Shown here piece by piece: positions 14,601 through 28,243 of a stretch of 64,000 bases of DNA (positions are counted from its first letter, which is position 1; every line of letters starts with the position of its first letter). The stretch lies in contig NC_068973.1 in assembly GCF_016808095.1 (NCBI RefSeq), positions 2,538,501-2,602,500 of the forward strand. Direction: 5' to 3'. The notes under the pieces were generated by a model, which ran no database searches, was not told the origin of the DNA, and saw nothing but the letters and a program-made list of their open reading frames with translations. The DNA comes from Vigna angularis (Eukaryota > Streptophyta > Magnoliopsida > Fabales > Fabaceae). The position numbers and the translations under genes were made by a program.

Positions 14601-15520
14601 ATTACGCTTCATGATTTTTATTTAGAATTTTGGATGTTAAGTTATTTAATTGTGTTAAAAATTTAATTATGTTCATAATTTTATCATTTAGGAAACTTAC
14701 ATATATAATTTAGAAACTCATGTCATTGAAGGGTTAAGAATGAACAGTGTAGAGTGAAAATTTCCTTATTTATATAAACTTTGGTGGTGAGTATTTATTT
14801 TTGAAACAAGAAAAAAAAATAGAAAGAGAAAAAAGAAAAGAAAAAAGTAATGGTAGTGTGTGGGTCTAGTTTGCTAAGGGTGTGTGCCTTTATTAGGGTA
14901 CAACGCGTGCCTTAGGTGACCCAATGAAGAAGCAGCTTCAACTTCAACTCTAGGACTAGCCTTTATGCTTCCATGTCCTTTCCTATCTTATCCCTCAACA
15001 CATTTTCTCCATAGTGTTCTTACAACATGGACCACTTTACAAACCCTAATTACCTTTTATCACACCTCTTTTTTTCATCATTTTTTCACTTCCTCGTTCT
15101 CACATATCCCTACCCTTTCCTTTTCATTAAATAAATTCAACCCTACCTAGGTAAATTTTCTACACAAAATGTTTACAAGAAATAAATAACTTTAAATTAA
15201 TTTTCATGTAAAATAATTTTTGAAAGTTGTTAAAATAATATTATTCTTTATTCTCTTAATTAATACATCTGATTTCAAATAAGAATAAAAATTATATGGT
15301 TTTAGATTATGCATTGGTGGCTTGCCCAAGTTTAAGCAGAAAATTTATTTTATTTATGACTTTTTTATTACATCATAAACATAAAATTATTTCATTATAA
15401 TTTTCAGAAACAATTTTAAATATTTAATTTTTGAGACATATATTCCTAGATGAATACTTATAAACCCCTTTAATATAATCGTTTGCTCTAAATAGTTCAG
15501 ACCAAGAAGATTTCTGTACG

Positions 15521-15521
<1 letters not shown>

Positions 15522-15610
<89 letters not shown>
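15522..15610. repeat. (AT)n microsatellite
   Basis: About 44 AT units without interruption. Confidence 0.95.
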
Positions 15611-15612
<2 letters not shown>

Positions 15613-17414
15613 CTACATTGTGATATTTCACAAATACACAAAGCATTTATATTATTGATATAGAATATGCAATAGTTTCAAACGATGATCAGTTTTTTAT
15701 TTCTTGGAAAACTTGATTAGTCTTTATAATAAAAAAAACTTTCGTTTTAATAGCATTTTTTATTCAAAAAAAATTAAACCCGAAATGGGATGAGAAAAAT
15801 CAACACCACTTTAATTAAAACCCCATCTTTAAGAAAAAAAAAGTTAAGTCGTTCTTTTTTAAATGTGGCCAAACTAATAAAAAAAAGGTATTTATTTACC
15901 AAATTCATGACATCATATATCGAAGCTATTTTTTATATGTGTATATAATTGTTGAACTTTGATTTTGACATTAAATTTTGTTTTTGATTATTTGTGCTCC
16001 TTGGTGATTGGTCAGAGGCATGGCTCTTTCTCGTATTACACAATTTTCCTAGAAAATGACAACATGTTGACATAGTTAATAACATCACATATGGATCGAT
16101 CCTCCAAGAAAATAGATAGTGATATGATTGAGATATTTTTAGGGTTTTGGTGTGTTGTTTTGTGCAACAATGCATGATTGAATCTCTCTGTGCTGTTTTG
16201 GTGTTGTTGATTGTTAGGTCCATTGATCATGTGGATGCTTCACGTGGCCAACCTAGACACATCAACTTCCTAATATTATTATACTCTTTCTTCTTCAACC
16301 AATCTAATTAATTTCACATATTAATTCAACAATCCCAAGAATACAAGAATAAATCTTTCTCATAACCTTCCATATGCATCTTCAAACAATCATATTCATC
16401 CTACATTAATTTATTTGCAACCCTTTTTGCAAAAATTACCAAATCATGATCAAATGTATATATCCTCCTTTTAAATATTTTAGATATTAAAAGTTTACAT
16501 TAAGTAAAAAATAAGTAAGATAATTAATATATAAGTAAAAGATGCATAAATTTATTATTTTAAAGTTTAGATTGAAAATGATATTATGATCTTATATAGA
16601 TTTGTGTATGATTTATTAATATTGTCTCAAAAAATCTTGCATTAGAAAACAAAAATAATATTATAATAGTTTATTGGAGGATATAATAATAAACATTTTA
16701 TATTTACATGTTATGGGATGATTTGTTTAGTTAAAAATAACATATTCAATTTTATGTTTGGTAAACCTTTTAGACAAACAATAATCTCATAGTACAAATA
16801 CTTGGACAAGTTTTTTCTTAAATGATTTATAGATAAAATAAAAAAGTTAGAACTGACTTTTAGATTATTTACAAATTAAAAATGTCTTTCCCTTTTGTAA
16901 TAAAGGAAGAAATTAAAAGATTGTTTGACTTTTTGATAGAAAGAAGTAAACAAGAACGAGGAGTTTCTCTTTAAGAAAAGTAGTTAACTTTCCTAATATT
17001 ATTAATATTATTTATTAATTCTTCAAAATAAATGTATTTGTGAAGAAATTGATATTTTATTTTTAAAAATATTATCAGTAAATATTTTTCTTTTGGAGGG
17101 CCAAAACAAAGACTGTAATCCTTCCTGAAGCAACAGAGATTTGTTTTAAAAGTATGTCATTTTGATTCCAAATGAAGTAACATAGGATTGAAGATATAGA
17201 ATTAATAATTAATTAGCCATCTGAAATTCTGCCAACATTTATTTAATCTCAAAATTTCTTCAACACGATGGATAGCTTAGTAAAGGGCGATGAGATTTAA
17301 TTATTAAAATCAAGACTAAATATATTTTTAATCTCTATTAATGTTTAATATATTTGATTTTTAAAATTTTTAAAATAAATGAATATAATCAAACTTTATT
17401 AAAAAAATTTATAT

Positions 17415-17421
<7 letters not shown>

Positions 17422-17480
<59 letters not shown>
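17422..17480. repeat. (AT)n microsatellite
   Basis: About 29 AT units without interruption. Confidence 0.95.
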
Positions 17481-17483
<3 letters not shown>

Positions 17484-18274
17484 GTTTAATTGTCAACTTA
17501 AAAAATGTTTTAATATATAAAAAGAATTAATATCATTAAACTAAAAAGGATAATATTTATTCATTTCTAAAATTTAGAGATAAAAATGTACGTAAGACAA
17601 ATATTAATTCTAAGTTTAGGTACGTGAATTGATAAAAAATTATCTGTTGGATATTATTCAGGTAAAATCTAATTAATATCCTATATAGTAACATTTTTCT
17701 TTATCATGTAGATGACGTATGAGTTACAGAGGTGTAAAAGAACATTTTTTAATTGAATAAATAATTTGTATTAAATATCTCTAAAATAAAAGAAGTTCTT
17801 TTAGAAAAGTCATATATTTATTTATTTAATAATATGTGTATGAGATAAAAAATATTGATAAAAATTTTTTATAATAAAATAAAAATCACTAGAATTTTTT
17901 TAAGGTGATTGTTATATAAAGTAAATTAGTTTTATTTAGAGTTGATTTGAAATTATTGACATATTTGTGAGTTTTTTTCATTAGAAAAAATATTGAGAAG
18001 ATCTAACATAAATATTATTTTTAATCTAAAATCTTACAAATAAATATGCGAGTCTTCTTTTTATAGTTATTCGATCTAATAGGAAACAAAACTCACTTAT
18101 GAAAAATGATTACAAGAAAACTTATTATAAGATAAGTAAATGGAAATTTAAAGAAGAAATGTATATAGTATATAGCACGCGTGTGCATTGTTTTGTGTGA
18201 AACTAGAGGCCAAAGTTAGCAACAGTGTTTGAATACCAACTAAAAAACAAAACACCACACACATATACATACGT

Positions 18275-18601
18275 TTAAATACCAAAATCTATGCATTTCT
18301 TAATCATCATCACATGAATCTCTGTGCCATTATTTTTGGATTCTTGAACACAACTTTTCCATTTATTTTCACAAAAAACAACATCTGAGAAACAAGAAAA
18401 TCCAACAAAATTACAACGTTTGGAGTTATGATGTTCAAAATCAAATCCAATAAGCAGTAAAATAGATAGCATGACAGAAACTATGAAGATTAATAAACCA
18501 AAGAGCATGAAGATTATGATGTTCCTGGAAATAACTACTTTGACCTTGACCTGTGGGAAAAAATTATCCATTGGTTGGGAAGCAGTTTCTCGTCCTTCCA
18601 T
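18275..18601 (-). CDS. Possible small membrane protein, unrecognised
   Basis: A single-exon frame of 108 residues starts MEGRETASQPMDNFF. It has one strong hydrophobic stretch (about residues 24-52, rich in Ile, Leu, Val and Phe) followed by a Cys-containing tail. Its composition is more protein-like than that of the neighbouring chance frames. I recognise no family, the last part may be chance read-through, and no promoter or poly(A) evidence supports it. It could be a real short gene, one exon of a longer one, or noise. Confidence 0.25.
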   Translation of the reverse strand: MEGRETASQPMDNFFPQVKVKVVISRNIIIFMLFGLLIFIVSVMLSILLLIGFDFEHHNSKRCNFVGFSCFSDVVFCENKWKSCVQESKNNGTEIHVMMIKKCIDFGI

Positions 18602-21560
18602 CTCAATTCTTTATGTTTCCTGCAGTTATTACTGACAACTCATAAATACAAACTTCAAGTTTCCATTTAGATATTTATTCATTCCTTAGCACTCTTCTAC
18701 TTTTTTTTTTCTCTTAAAAATTTATGTGTAAGAAAAAGAAATATTTTGATAAACATAAATTTTTTATATTTAATTTAATATTATTTTATTTATTTATTTA
18801 TTTTAATAAAATAAAAAAATCCATATTTTTTTACTTGTTAGAATAGAAACAAAATTCTACATTAGATAAAATACTTATTTGATAAAAGATCTTTTAAAAA
18901 TATTAAAAGTAAAATATTTAACTAGTGATAAAAAAAACATAAGGAAAAAATGCACTGAAAGAGTGGAGATGGGACACAAGTGACGTGGGAACACCCATTG
19001 AAAGCACCACACATCATGCTTTCTTTTTCCACTCCACACATCTAAATTATTTGCCTCAACAAGCACATAAAACTCACCAAACACTTTTCCATTTTCAAAC
19101 AAAATTATTATTTTCCTCTTATTTGGCTTCGGAAAATTCAACAGAATAATTGAACTGCATAACTTTATTTAAGGTTGACATAGGGAAAAAAACAAGCTGC
19201 TTTTCCAGGAGAACAAACTCGAATTGCCATGCACTAACCATCAACCAGAGAATGAAACCTAGGGAATATATATATTTATCAGTAATTAGAAAGCTCCATT
19301 TTTCTTCCCTTTTATGGCTCAAATAAAATACATTTTTAAATATCTCTGCATTTCACTTTATTCCCAATTTCATACTCCAAACAAAACAATGTTTTTCTTA
19401 CAGAGATTAAAACTCTGTCAATTTCTTTATAATCAAGTTTTTAGATATTTTAGAACATATGCAGAGTGCAGGATTCTTGAAGGTCAGAAGAGAACAAGAG
19501 AGCATGTGTGTGTGTGTCCCTTATTCACTTATCTTCTCTCCATGGAAGCAGTCATTATCAGTTTCAAATCCCAAGCCAATGGAATTTACTGCAGCAAAGA
19601 GAAAATTTCACTAGCAAAACAGCACACATGGAATCCCAATGACCACCCACCTGAACTGAAATTGGTACACTCTGGTGAAATCTCAAACATAACAGATCTC
19701 TAGATATTGTTCTGCATGTACGGAAAGAATAATCAAATCTCAATCGTTGAATATCCAAAAACAAGCAAATTTTAAAGGGAGAAAGAGGTGGTAGGTCCTA
19801 TAGGAAAGAAGCACTAACTTTCATTGTTCATGCATATCTTGATTAAGCCCTGCAAGACTTTGTCTGGAATATCTTGTTCACTGGCCTACATTGGCTCATG
19901 TTTAGGAGTGTCATTTGTTTTTATTATGCAACTTTGTGGTCCCCACTCCCTATCCTTTCCCACATTACAGTGAACTACATATATACAAAATACATTAAAT
20001 TAAAGTATATGTTCACAAATACAAAATATTCATATTATATCATCCCCTCTTCCCTTTCTCTCTCTCTCTCAAAATCATTCAAGCACTCACACATATAGAG
20101 ACACATTGCAGTTCCAGCTTTTCCCTTGCTTCCCTCTCTCACAGCCTGTCAAGCCTAATTATTAACCCCATCATTCTTGTTTTAAAATTTGAGCTGCTTT
20201 CTTTCTTCTCTCCAAGTAAAGGGTTGAATTCAACAGCCAAAGAGATTTTTTCTGTTACCATGAACTTTCTCCCAATTCCATAGGTGCTGCTCTCCACTTG
20301 GATTCATCCTTCCTTTAATTTCCCCTTCAATCATGACTCAAGGAGAACCATGACAGAATTTGCCTCTTTTTTTGTTAGTATTGGTTTAATTAGTAGTAAG
20401 ACTAACCTATGGGAAAAAATGCTGGCATGAGGGAGGAAGATGCTCAATGAAATTCATCACAGAAAGCTGCAATTTTGGTACTACTCACAACAGGTGATCT
20501 TTTACATCAACTTTAAACAGATATCAACCCCTTGTGGTATAAGTCTTGTTTTTGGTATTTTTTTCCTTTGGGTTGGAGTCTCAGTCTCCAAAGAAATAAG
20601 GTGAGAGAAGGTGTTGCAGTTCCCAGATTTAATGCTTCTTGAGTGTTTCATCAACTGAGAAGGTTGCAGACTATTTCTGATTGCTTTGATTGCTCTTAGA
20701 GTGGTGTTCATGTCCATCCATGGTGACCGTGCATGTGATTTTTTTTTACCTGTTCATGTCTTGACATTTAAAATCCTTGTTTTTGTGTGAATGGGGTGTT
20801 CTTTTGATTTTCTTGAACTCCTTTCCGAGTCTCTATTTGAGCTTCTTTAGATATAAAAGTTTGGTTGTGGTCTTTTTGGCTTTATTTTCCTTTCCTTTTC
20901 ATTGATCATAGCTTTATAAGGAACAATTTGAAATGAACACTTTTCTGTGCCTAATTTCTAAGAATAGTAAATCAAGAGATCAATGATATGGTCCTGGTCT
21001 CGGTGGTGGTAGTGATGCTTTCATCCCAAACACAGACCCACCTAAATGCCTACATCAGATGTTCATTATTTCATACTTCTTCGGCATAATGGCAATGTTT
21101 GTTGACACTTTTGAACCTTGCTACGCAAATTCTCTGTTCCCTCTGTACTTTTGGTTAGGAAAGTTGCCCCTGTTTCGACAAATTTATTCAGACATCAAAG
21201 TAGTACCTTTGCAAGATATGGCTCTATATCTTTGCACCTAAAAAGGAGCCAGCAGAAACTTGCAATTTAATGTTTGCACATGATACAAAGCCTAATTATG
21301 ACTAATTCTTTGGAATTTCGATTTTCCATATGTGAATTCCTTAGTTTCTTCAATTAGTCTTTGATGTTTCTTGAGATTATTAACTACCACTTGAAGCAGA
21401 AAAAGAAATAACAGGTTTCATTCATTGTTGTTAGGGATATGCATGATAAAAGCCAATTTTCCAATTGTTGATGTCATTACTCAGCACTCACTAGGCACAT
21501 AAGTTTTGAACTCTGATAGTGGTGACAAAAAAATCTAAAAAAGTACCATTTCTTTTACAG
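18602..21560 (+). other. Upstream region and probable 5' leader with intron of the EAR-motif gene
   Basis: No supported coding sequence. A CT-rich stretch at about 20040-20075 (TTCCCTTTCTCTCTCTCTC) resembles plant 5' leaders. Just before the downstream start codon, TTTCTTTTACAG ends at 21560 and looks like a splice acceptor, so the leader probably contains an intron whose upstream exon lies somewhere in 20.05-20.5 kb. Its donor site could not be chosen with confidence. Confidence 0.45.
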
Positions 21561-21562
21561 GC

Positions 21563-23346
21563 ATGGGAACTAAAATTGAATATTCCAGAAATCTTCTAGC
21601 ATCCTCAGTAGACAGCAACAACTTCATTGTGGGTGGTGTGGATGTCTGGGAGCACTATCAGAACAAAGGAGTGACTAACAACCATTTCAGTCTTGGCATT
21701 AATAAATTGCAAGATCCCATGGATAGGGTGCTTGACAGAAACAACATAGAGTCCATCAAAAGGACCATGCAGATGCACGAGGACATCTTCAAACAGCAGG
21801 TATCACATCCATGTTGTGATCTTCATCTTCTCATCTTAACAGTACAAAATTCAGATTGTCATTCAATTTGTAGCAGAAATGTTACACACAGCATGAAGAA
21901 AATGTCATAGGGTGATCAAAAGACTTGCTTTGGTTCTAAGTTCATGTTCATTCCTGATTAAATGTGTCAGAATTACACATTAATGTCACACATTGGTTGA
22001 GCTAATGGGTTTATAACTATTTTATTTCACTGTTTTTCTCTATTTTATGTATTCACTTTTTTAAATAAGAATGAAGTGACATTTTCTTTAGTTAAAATGT
22101 TGTAGAAAAAGTTCTCAAACCAAACTCGAAGGCCCCAACACAATGGAAACCAAAGTACATATCCATCTTTCCTTTTACCCCGATTAAAAAGTGGCATGTG
22201 AAGGGGAACAAGAACTGTCAAGAGTATTACTTTTTTAACCGTGTGTTACTACTTTTTGATTGGGGGATGTGAAATGAGGAAGAAGAGGGACATGTGATTT
22301 CAATCCAACTGAATGAGAGACTTTCACCTTTTATTAATCTTTGGACTTAAGAGGGCACTATACAAAAAAATTGGTAGTAGTGTGCAATCATTATTCTTTT
22401 GACCGTGGCCATGCTGATGTCAAAATCAATGTAAGATGTCTTGCATTGTGTGACATCTGTACTGTATCCATGGCCATATTTTAATAATTCTCCAAGTCTT
22501 AATAATTGTATGTTGTTCACAATTCCTAACAGACACCATATATAACATTATTTTGTTGAAACTCTTTCACATCTCAAGGATATTCTTAAGGGACAACATG
22601 GCATGCTGAGATTTGAAGCTATTACTAGTTGGCAAATAATGATGAGTGTTTGGAATTTGCAGGTAAGGGAGCTACACAGGGTATACAGTGTGCAAAAGAT
22701 GCTGATGGATGACCTAAGAAAGGAAACCAAACAAAAGAAGTTTTGGACTCCAATGAATGGCATAGACATGAGTCATTCTCATTTCCTTCAACAACAGCAG
22801 AAGCAGCAGCAAACTACTGCAGCACTGATTTCATATGGAGCTGATTTCCGTGTCCAGAGTTTGAGAGAGGAGCTATGCTCAAAGGAAAGGAGTGGAAGCT
22901 GTTCTGGTGAGAGCATGAAGAGGCAAAGGGGTTTTGACCTTCAAAGGCCTGCTGAGAGAGACATTTTTGGAGGGTGTGAAGAGAATGAGGCAGGACCTAG
23001 CTCCTACACTGCACTTGAGAGGTGTAAAATAAGCAGCAAAGGGTGTGATGAAGACATGGAAGTGGATTTGACTTTAAGCATAGGAGGAAGCCAAGTTAAG
23101 AATACTAATAGTAATAATAATAATAATAATAATAACAGTAACAGTAAGAAACCTTATCTGCTCCCATTAGGGTGCTCAGACTCACCCAATGGGAAAACTA
23201 GGGAGCTAAATTCTTCTGTCTCTTTCCAATCAGATAGGGTGGGAGATTGCAGTGACCCCACCACACCCATGAGCAGCTCAAGTGTGACATTTGATCAAGA
23301 GAGAAAGGGGCCACATTGGCTTTCTCAAGGTTTAAAGCTTAAATAG
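21563..23346 (+). CDS. Uncharacterised plant protein with EAR-type repression motif (DUF863-related, putative transcription regulator)
   Basis: Two exons, 21563-21799 and 22663-23346, join in phase 0 across a GT-AG intron and give 306 residues. Conserved-looking blocks flank the splice: SIKRTMQMHEDIFKQQ at the end of exon 1 and VRELHRVYSVQKMLM at the start of exon 2, probably one helical or coiled segment (about 64-98). Gln-rich (about 121-129) and Asn-rich (about 229-239) runs follow. DLTLSIG at about 214-220 fits the LxLxL/DLN-type EAR motif that recruits TOPLESS corepressors, and MKRQRG could be part of a nuclear signal. I recall such proteins being grouped as DUF863-related putative transcription factors with no proven function. 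A nuclear repressor or adaptor role is inferred. AATAAA at 23466 is a likely poly(A) signal. Confidence 0.8.
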
Positions 23347-25077
23347 GAGAGTTTAACCTCTTTGATTATATCATGGATCCTTCATCTCAACTCTACATGG
23401 ACCACTGAATTTTTATGGTTCATGTGTTCAGATTCCTAGATTAGTTTTTTCTTTCACTTTATTCCAATAAATGGATAACTTATATACTCCCACTTCTGAG
23501 AGTCCCTTTCTGTAAATAGGTAGAGTGAGTTTTATGTTGTGCTTCTTAATTTACTTTCTTGTCCAACATATTATTTTCAAACCTATTGTAAAGGCATAAC
23601 CTAGTACTATTTGGCACTACATGGGAATTTAAGCATACAACGAATGCCAATTGTCAAAAGACTACATCAAATCAAAATGGTTAAGGTTCTTCTTCACCCA
23701 TATTCCTGTTTTTGAAAATGATGTTATTCTTAACCTCGTTCTGGAAAGAAAAGAAAATGCACCACCACCTTATAAGAGCATCACATCCATGGCAATTTGC
23801 AACATGTCAAAAATGCTTATCAACATCACACTTTTCTGTTGGAAATCCAAGTGTGAGTCCAAGTTTCACATTGGATAGAAATGAAAAAATAGAAAAGTAT
23901 ATAAAGATGAAAGACCCATTAATCTATTGCCTTAAGATTTTGGATAAAGAGTGGTGTCAATCCTTTATATGGTTGGCTCCAATGTTATTGGTGTTTGTGT
24001 AACCCACATAGAATCTTCTTCTCGATAGACCCAATATTTTCCATCTTCCGGAGAAAATAAAGAAAGAAAAAAGTCCGTATTCCCTCAGCATACAGTATAT
24101 TCTCTTAAAATCACAAAATCTTAATATTTTTCTTTGTCCAAAATCTTAAGAAAATAAGTCAATGAATCTTCGTCTTTATATCATGTTCTATTTTTTATTT
24201 TTATTGAACATGAGACTTAAACTTATATTTTGAATTTTATCATCTAATTGTGTCAAAAACTGAGTGATATCTGTCAGAAGTATGAAGAGTAGAGCAGTAC
24301 TGAAAATTTGGTTCCAGATTGTGTTCCTTGGGCAAAGAAAAGTTGTTTCTTTTATGTGGTAATGGGGTTGTTACTGATTCATGTGTGCACACTGAGTGCA
24401 AGTTGTTTGAGATGAATATAAAAACTGCATAGTCCTTCCTGAGGAAAAGATTTAGAAGACTTTGGTAATTGATGGGACCTCATCACACACAAGATAATGT
24501 TAGGCAATTTCTTGTCTGCTAGACTTTGGACTCGTGTGTTTCCTTCATAAGCCTAACTACACGACAACACCCAAATACTAGTGTGTCTCCAACAATTTAT
24601 TACCCAATCTTCTCTCTTTTTTTTATTTCCATATAAAATATTCTTCTAAAGTGGGGTTGTTCTTAAAGTGAATGTGTACGGATGCATACCTTTTCATTTT
24701 CAATACATTGAAATCATAATGAATGAGCTCAATCATAAATCACCTTTACTTGCTTCCTTCAATGTGCCTCGTGCTTTTTTCCATCTTAAAATATTGCTTC
24801 ATTATATCAAAACTATGCTTTTCTAAATATGAAAAAATCTAAAATGAATTATTCTTTAGCACTATAGAGATTGTTCTTAAGTGTTCTGGAATCCAATTAG
24901 AAAAATAATGATCTAAGATTTACTTTCTATGACTCATTATTCTAAATCTCTTTTATTGGATGAATTTAAGATAGAAAAATATACATATTTATCATGGAAA
25001 ATATCATAATAATTTATATAAATATAAATTATATTATTATGCTAGACTCATCAAATAACAGTTATTATCAAAAAATG

Positions 25078-25128
<51 letters not shown>

Positions 25129-26339
25129 TTTATTATTAATTTTATTATTGTCTTTAATTAACAAGTCATATACTTCTCATATAAAACATAAAACCATACA
25201 AATCTAACATGTTTTTTTTTCATTAACATGTCAAAAATGATCTCAAATACTAGAATTTAAAAGAAATTATTACAAGAGTTAAAACAATTTTACTATATTT
25301 GGTCATCTATTATTAAATCAAAGCATGATAAATATTTACTTTGTTAGTAAATTTTAATTAGATTTTAGTTTTTAAGTGAGAAGTAAATATGTTTTATCAC
25401 CTAGAATATTAATTTCAATTGTTAAATCATGGATCAGTTACTATATATATGTTATATACATGATTAGTGAATAAAATCAATGAAAATCTTAAGAAAAACA
25501 TTTATGAAATAATGATTAAGAAAATTGTAAAGTTCTAAGATAGCATAATGTCGTCATGACCCAAAAATTGATAAGTGAAGTAATGATTGTATGTTCCAAC
25601 TAAATGTTTGTTCAATCTGAGTGTCCTACCTCATATTGTTTGTGGACGTAGAATAATAGTTGGGTTGACATATAAGATGTTGTCATCAATAGTACAATTT
25701 TCCTTTCTAAATATATTTTTTCTTAATTAAATTTAAGGTTTACAATGGTTTAGTATGACCTACTATTTAGAATTGATTAAACAAAAATGGGTTCAACTGA
25801 CATAATATATTCTACAAAAGAACATTTGAAAATTGATTTATAAATAATAATGGTTTGATTTAAAAACACAGAAAAATAATACAAAAGAATAAAATACTTT
25901 ACATTATAGTAATTTCCATTTTAATTTAATAAATCAAATTTACCTGCCACATCTCTTTTGATCGTATATACTTAATTATGTATTTAAATGAGATATCTTC
26001 TTCAGCTCATTTCCGTTAAGTGATAGTGTATCTAGTTTCACTCTTATGACAACGGGTAAAAGAAAAAAAAAATCACCCAACTACATTTTTTATTCATAGA
26101 TAAATTAAACAAGCTTAAGACAAAAATAAATGTGATCAAGGAAGGAAAAGTCCATTTGGTTGGATTTCCCAATTAAAAGTCTCATGAGATTTTTATAATT
26201 TTAATTATTCTGATTAAGGGGACCACATTTATTGTATAGTTATATAGATTATTTGAAAGATGAATAATTATAGTAAATTTTGTTTTATCTTTTACTTTTA
26301 CTTTTTAGATTAAGAAGTTGATGTATATGATTGAGACTA
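23347..26339. other. Intergenic region
   Basis: Contains the 3' end of the EAR-motif gene and then AT-rich DNA. I see no coding region. A (TA)n tract lies at about 25079-25127. Confidence 0.6.
25079..25127. repeat. (TA)n microsatellite
   Basis: About 24 uninterrupted TA units in intergenic DNA. Confidence 0.95.
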
Positions 26340-26344
26340 AATCT

Positions 26345-27479
26345 TGTTGGAACAATCGGTACCGTTATAGAGTCGCGCAGCGGAATAAAGTAAGATAGCG
26401 GAAAGCGTGTAACGATCACAACACAAGTTAAAATAGTCGGTTTTAAAAATTGATTTTCTTAGCGAACTTTTATCGAACAGTTGATGTGCTAAGAGTTTAG
26501 GGATCAAGAAAATCAACACAGAATTTTTATCCTGGTTCGGTACCGTTATAGAGTCGCGCAGCGGAATAAAGTAAGATAGCGGAAAGCGTGTAACGATCAC
26601 AACACAAGTTAAAATAGTCGGTTTTAAAAATTGATTTTCTTAGCGAACTTTTATCGAACAGTTGATGTGCTAAGAGTTTAGGGATCAAGAAAATCAACAC
26701 AGAATTTTTATCCTGGTTCGAATCAAAAGATTCTACGTCCAGTCGTTAATCACTATAAATAGTGATTAACCTTTTTCACTAAAAATATAGTTGTACAGAT
26801 TACAAGATAAATGAAATGAGCAAAGAATAGAAAACACCTTCCTTCGACAAACGAACCGGAAGAGCTTCCTTCGACGCACGAACCGGAAGCAACAACTCTG
26901 TCAACTTGAAGAGGACTGCTCCGACCTTTGACACACAAAGCGTGAGCTTCTCCTATTCACAAGACCAGACAAGAGCACTCTATCACTTTGAGAACTTCCT
27001 CAGACAAACTGTATTTTCAAAATGGCATAGATCCTTTTCACTCACAGAGAGCTTCCCTTAGGCACAAAGCTCTAATACTCTCAATTTAAAAGTTCTTTCT
27101 AAGAGCTGTGAAGACCTCTATTTATAAGCCTAGTTTCGTGCAGGGTCAAAAACTGAAAAGACATCTCCCAACTGCCACTGATAATCGATTATCAAAAGTG
27201 ATAATCGATTATTCAAGTCCGTTACAGGGTTTTCAAAATGTAATAATCGATTATATGATGTGATAATCGATTATTCCTGTATGACTCTGTGATAATCGAT
27301 TATTGCCATTCCATAATCGATTATTGCAGTTAAAAATGCAAGTTTACAAGAATTTCCTACTACATTTAATTTCTACAAATTGCTTTTAACTAATTCTAAT
27401 ATCTTCTTCAACTAAAACTTCTTGCAGCATCATCAAAACAAATTTCTTCAAGATTTACCAATACTCCTTATTGGTAACA
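26345..27479 (-). repeat. 3' LTR of the gag-only element, with internal 181-bp tandem duplication
   Basis: 1135 bp with TG and CA ends. The first part carries two adjacent copies of a 181-bp unit (about 26358-26538 and 26539-26719, starting GGTACCGTTATAGAG). The other LTR has this unit once, so the duplication arose in this LTR, either after insertion or in a recent parent. A TATAAATA box lies at 27119-27126 on the minus strand, with six TAATCGATTA palindromes upstream of it. Confidence 0.93.
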
Positions 27480-27480
27480 A

Positions 27481-27494
27481 TCTCCCCCTTTTTG
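27481..27494 (-). promoter_or_regulatory. Polypurine tract of the gag-only element
   Basis: AAAAAGGGGGAGA on the minus strand, directly before the 3' LTR. It is the expected plus-strand primer. A similar CTCCCCCTTTTTGATCA run lies at 27600-27616 and may be a second tract. Confidence 0.85.
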
Positions 27495-28243
27495 ATGATG
27501 ATCAAAAATTCAATTTGTTAAAAGCATTTCTAATTTCCTGCACATATTCCATACTTACAAACATGTTAGTAATAATTGCACTACTTAAATTAGAAGTTTT
27601 CTCCCCCTTTTTGATCATAAGCAAAAAGTAAAAAAGTGGAAAAACTCCCCCTCAAATTTTTCTCCCCCTCAACAAAAGAATTGATGCATTTCAAAACAGA
27701 AATAAAATTGAAATTTCATAACATGAAAGAATAGAATACCTCATGGAATATAAGAAAAACAGAAATTCAACTCTAATTAAGAAGTACAAACAATATTAAT
27801 TAATCCATAATAGAGATAAAAACAAGATATCTAACAAACTTATATATCTTCCCCTGAATGTAATAATCCCCTTTTTAAAAACAGACTCAAAAAAAAAATT
27901 TAAAAAGTTTTTTTTTTTACGCTGTGACTTAAGATAATCGATTATTACTTTAAATAATCGATTATGTGCGAGCCAAATTATGAAAATCCAAATTTTTGAG
28001 ATGAGATAATCGATTATTACCCTTAGTAATCGATTATTTACGTTAATTTCCGAAAAACACAAATTTGGGCCAAATTTTCAACCTAAGACACATCTAACAT
28101 TCATAAATTATTTCAAGGCTCTTAAAAAAAATACCAGGATACCATAGAGTCTTCTTTTCCTTTTGAAAAATTAACCTGCAAAACCAAACAATAGAGTTTT
28201 GGTCCCCATAATCTCATTTGGGTCCTTTGAGGTTAGAGACAGT

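Noticed and set aside
19314..19703. 129-residue plus-strand frame
   Set aside because: Composition and lack of motifs suggest chance; it overlaps opposite-strand frames of equal quality.
26337..26938. Frames inside the LTRs of the gag-only element (also 29502-29937)
   Set aside because: They lie in LTR DNA, recur because the LTRs are repeated, and match no protein.
27180..28040. The repeated TAATCGATTA palindromes as a CRISPR-like array
   Set aside because: Units are only 10 bp with irregular spacing and lie inside LTR retroelement DNA of a plant. A regulatory cluster is the better reading.
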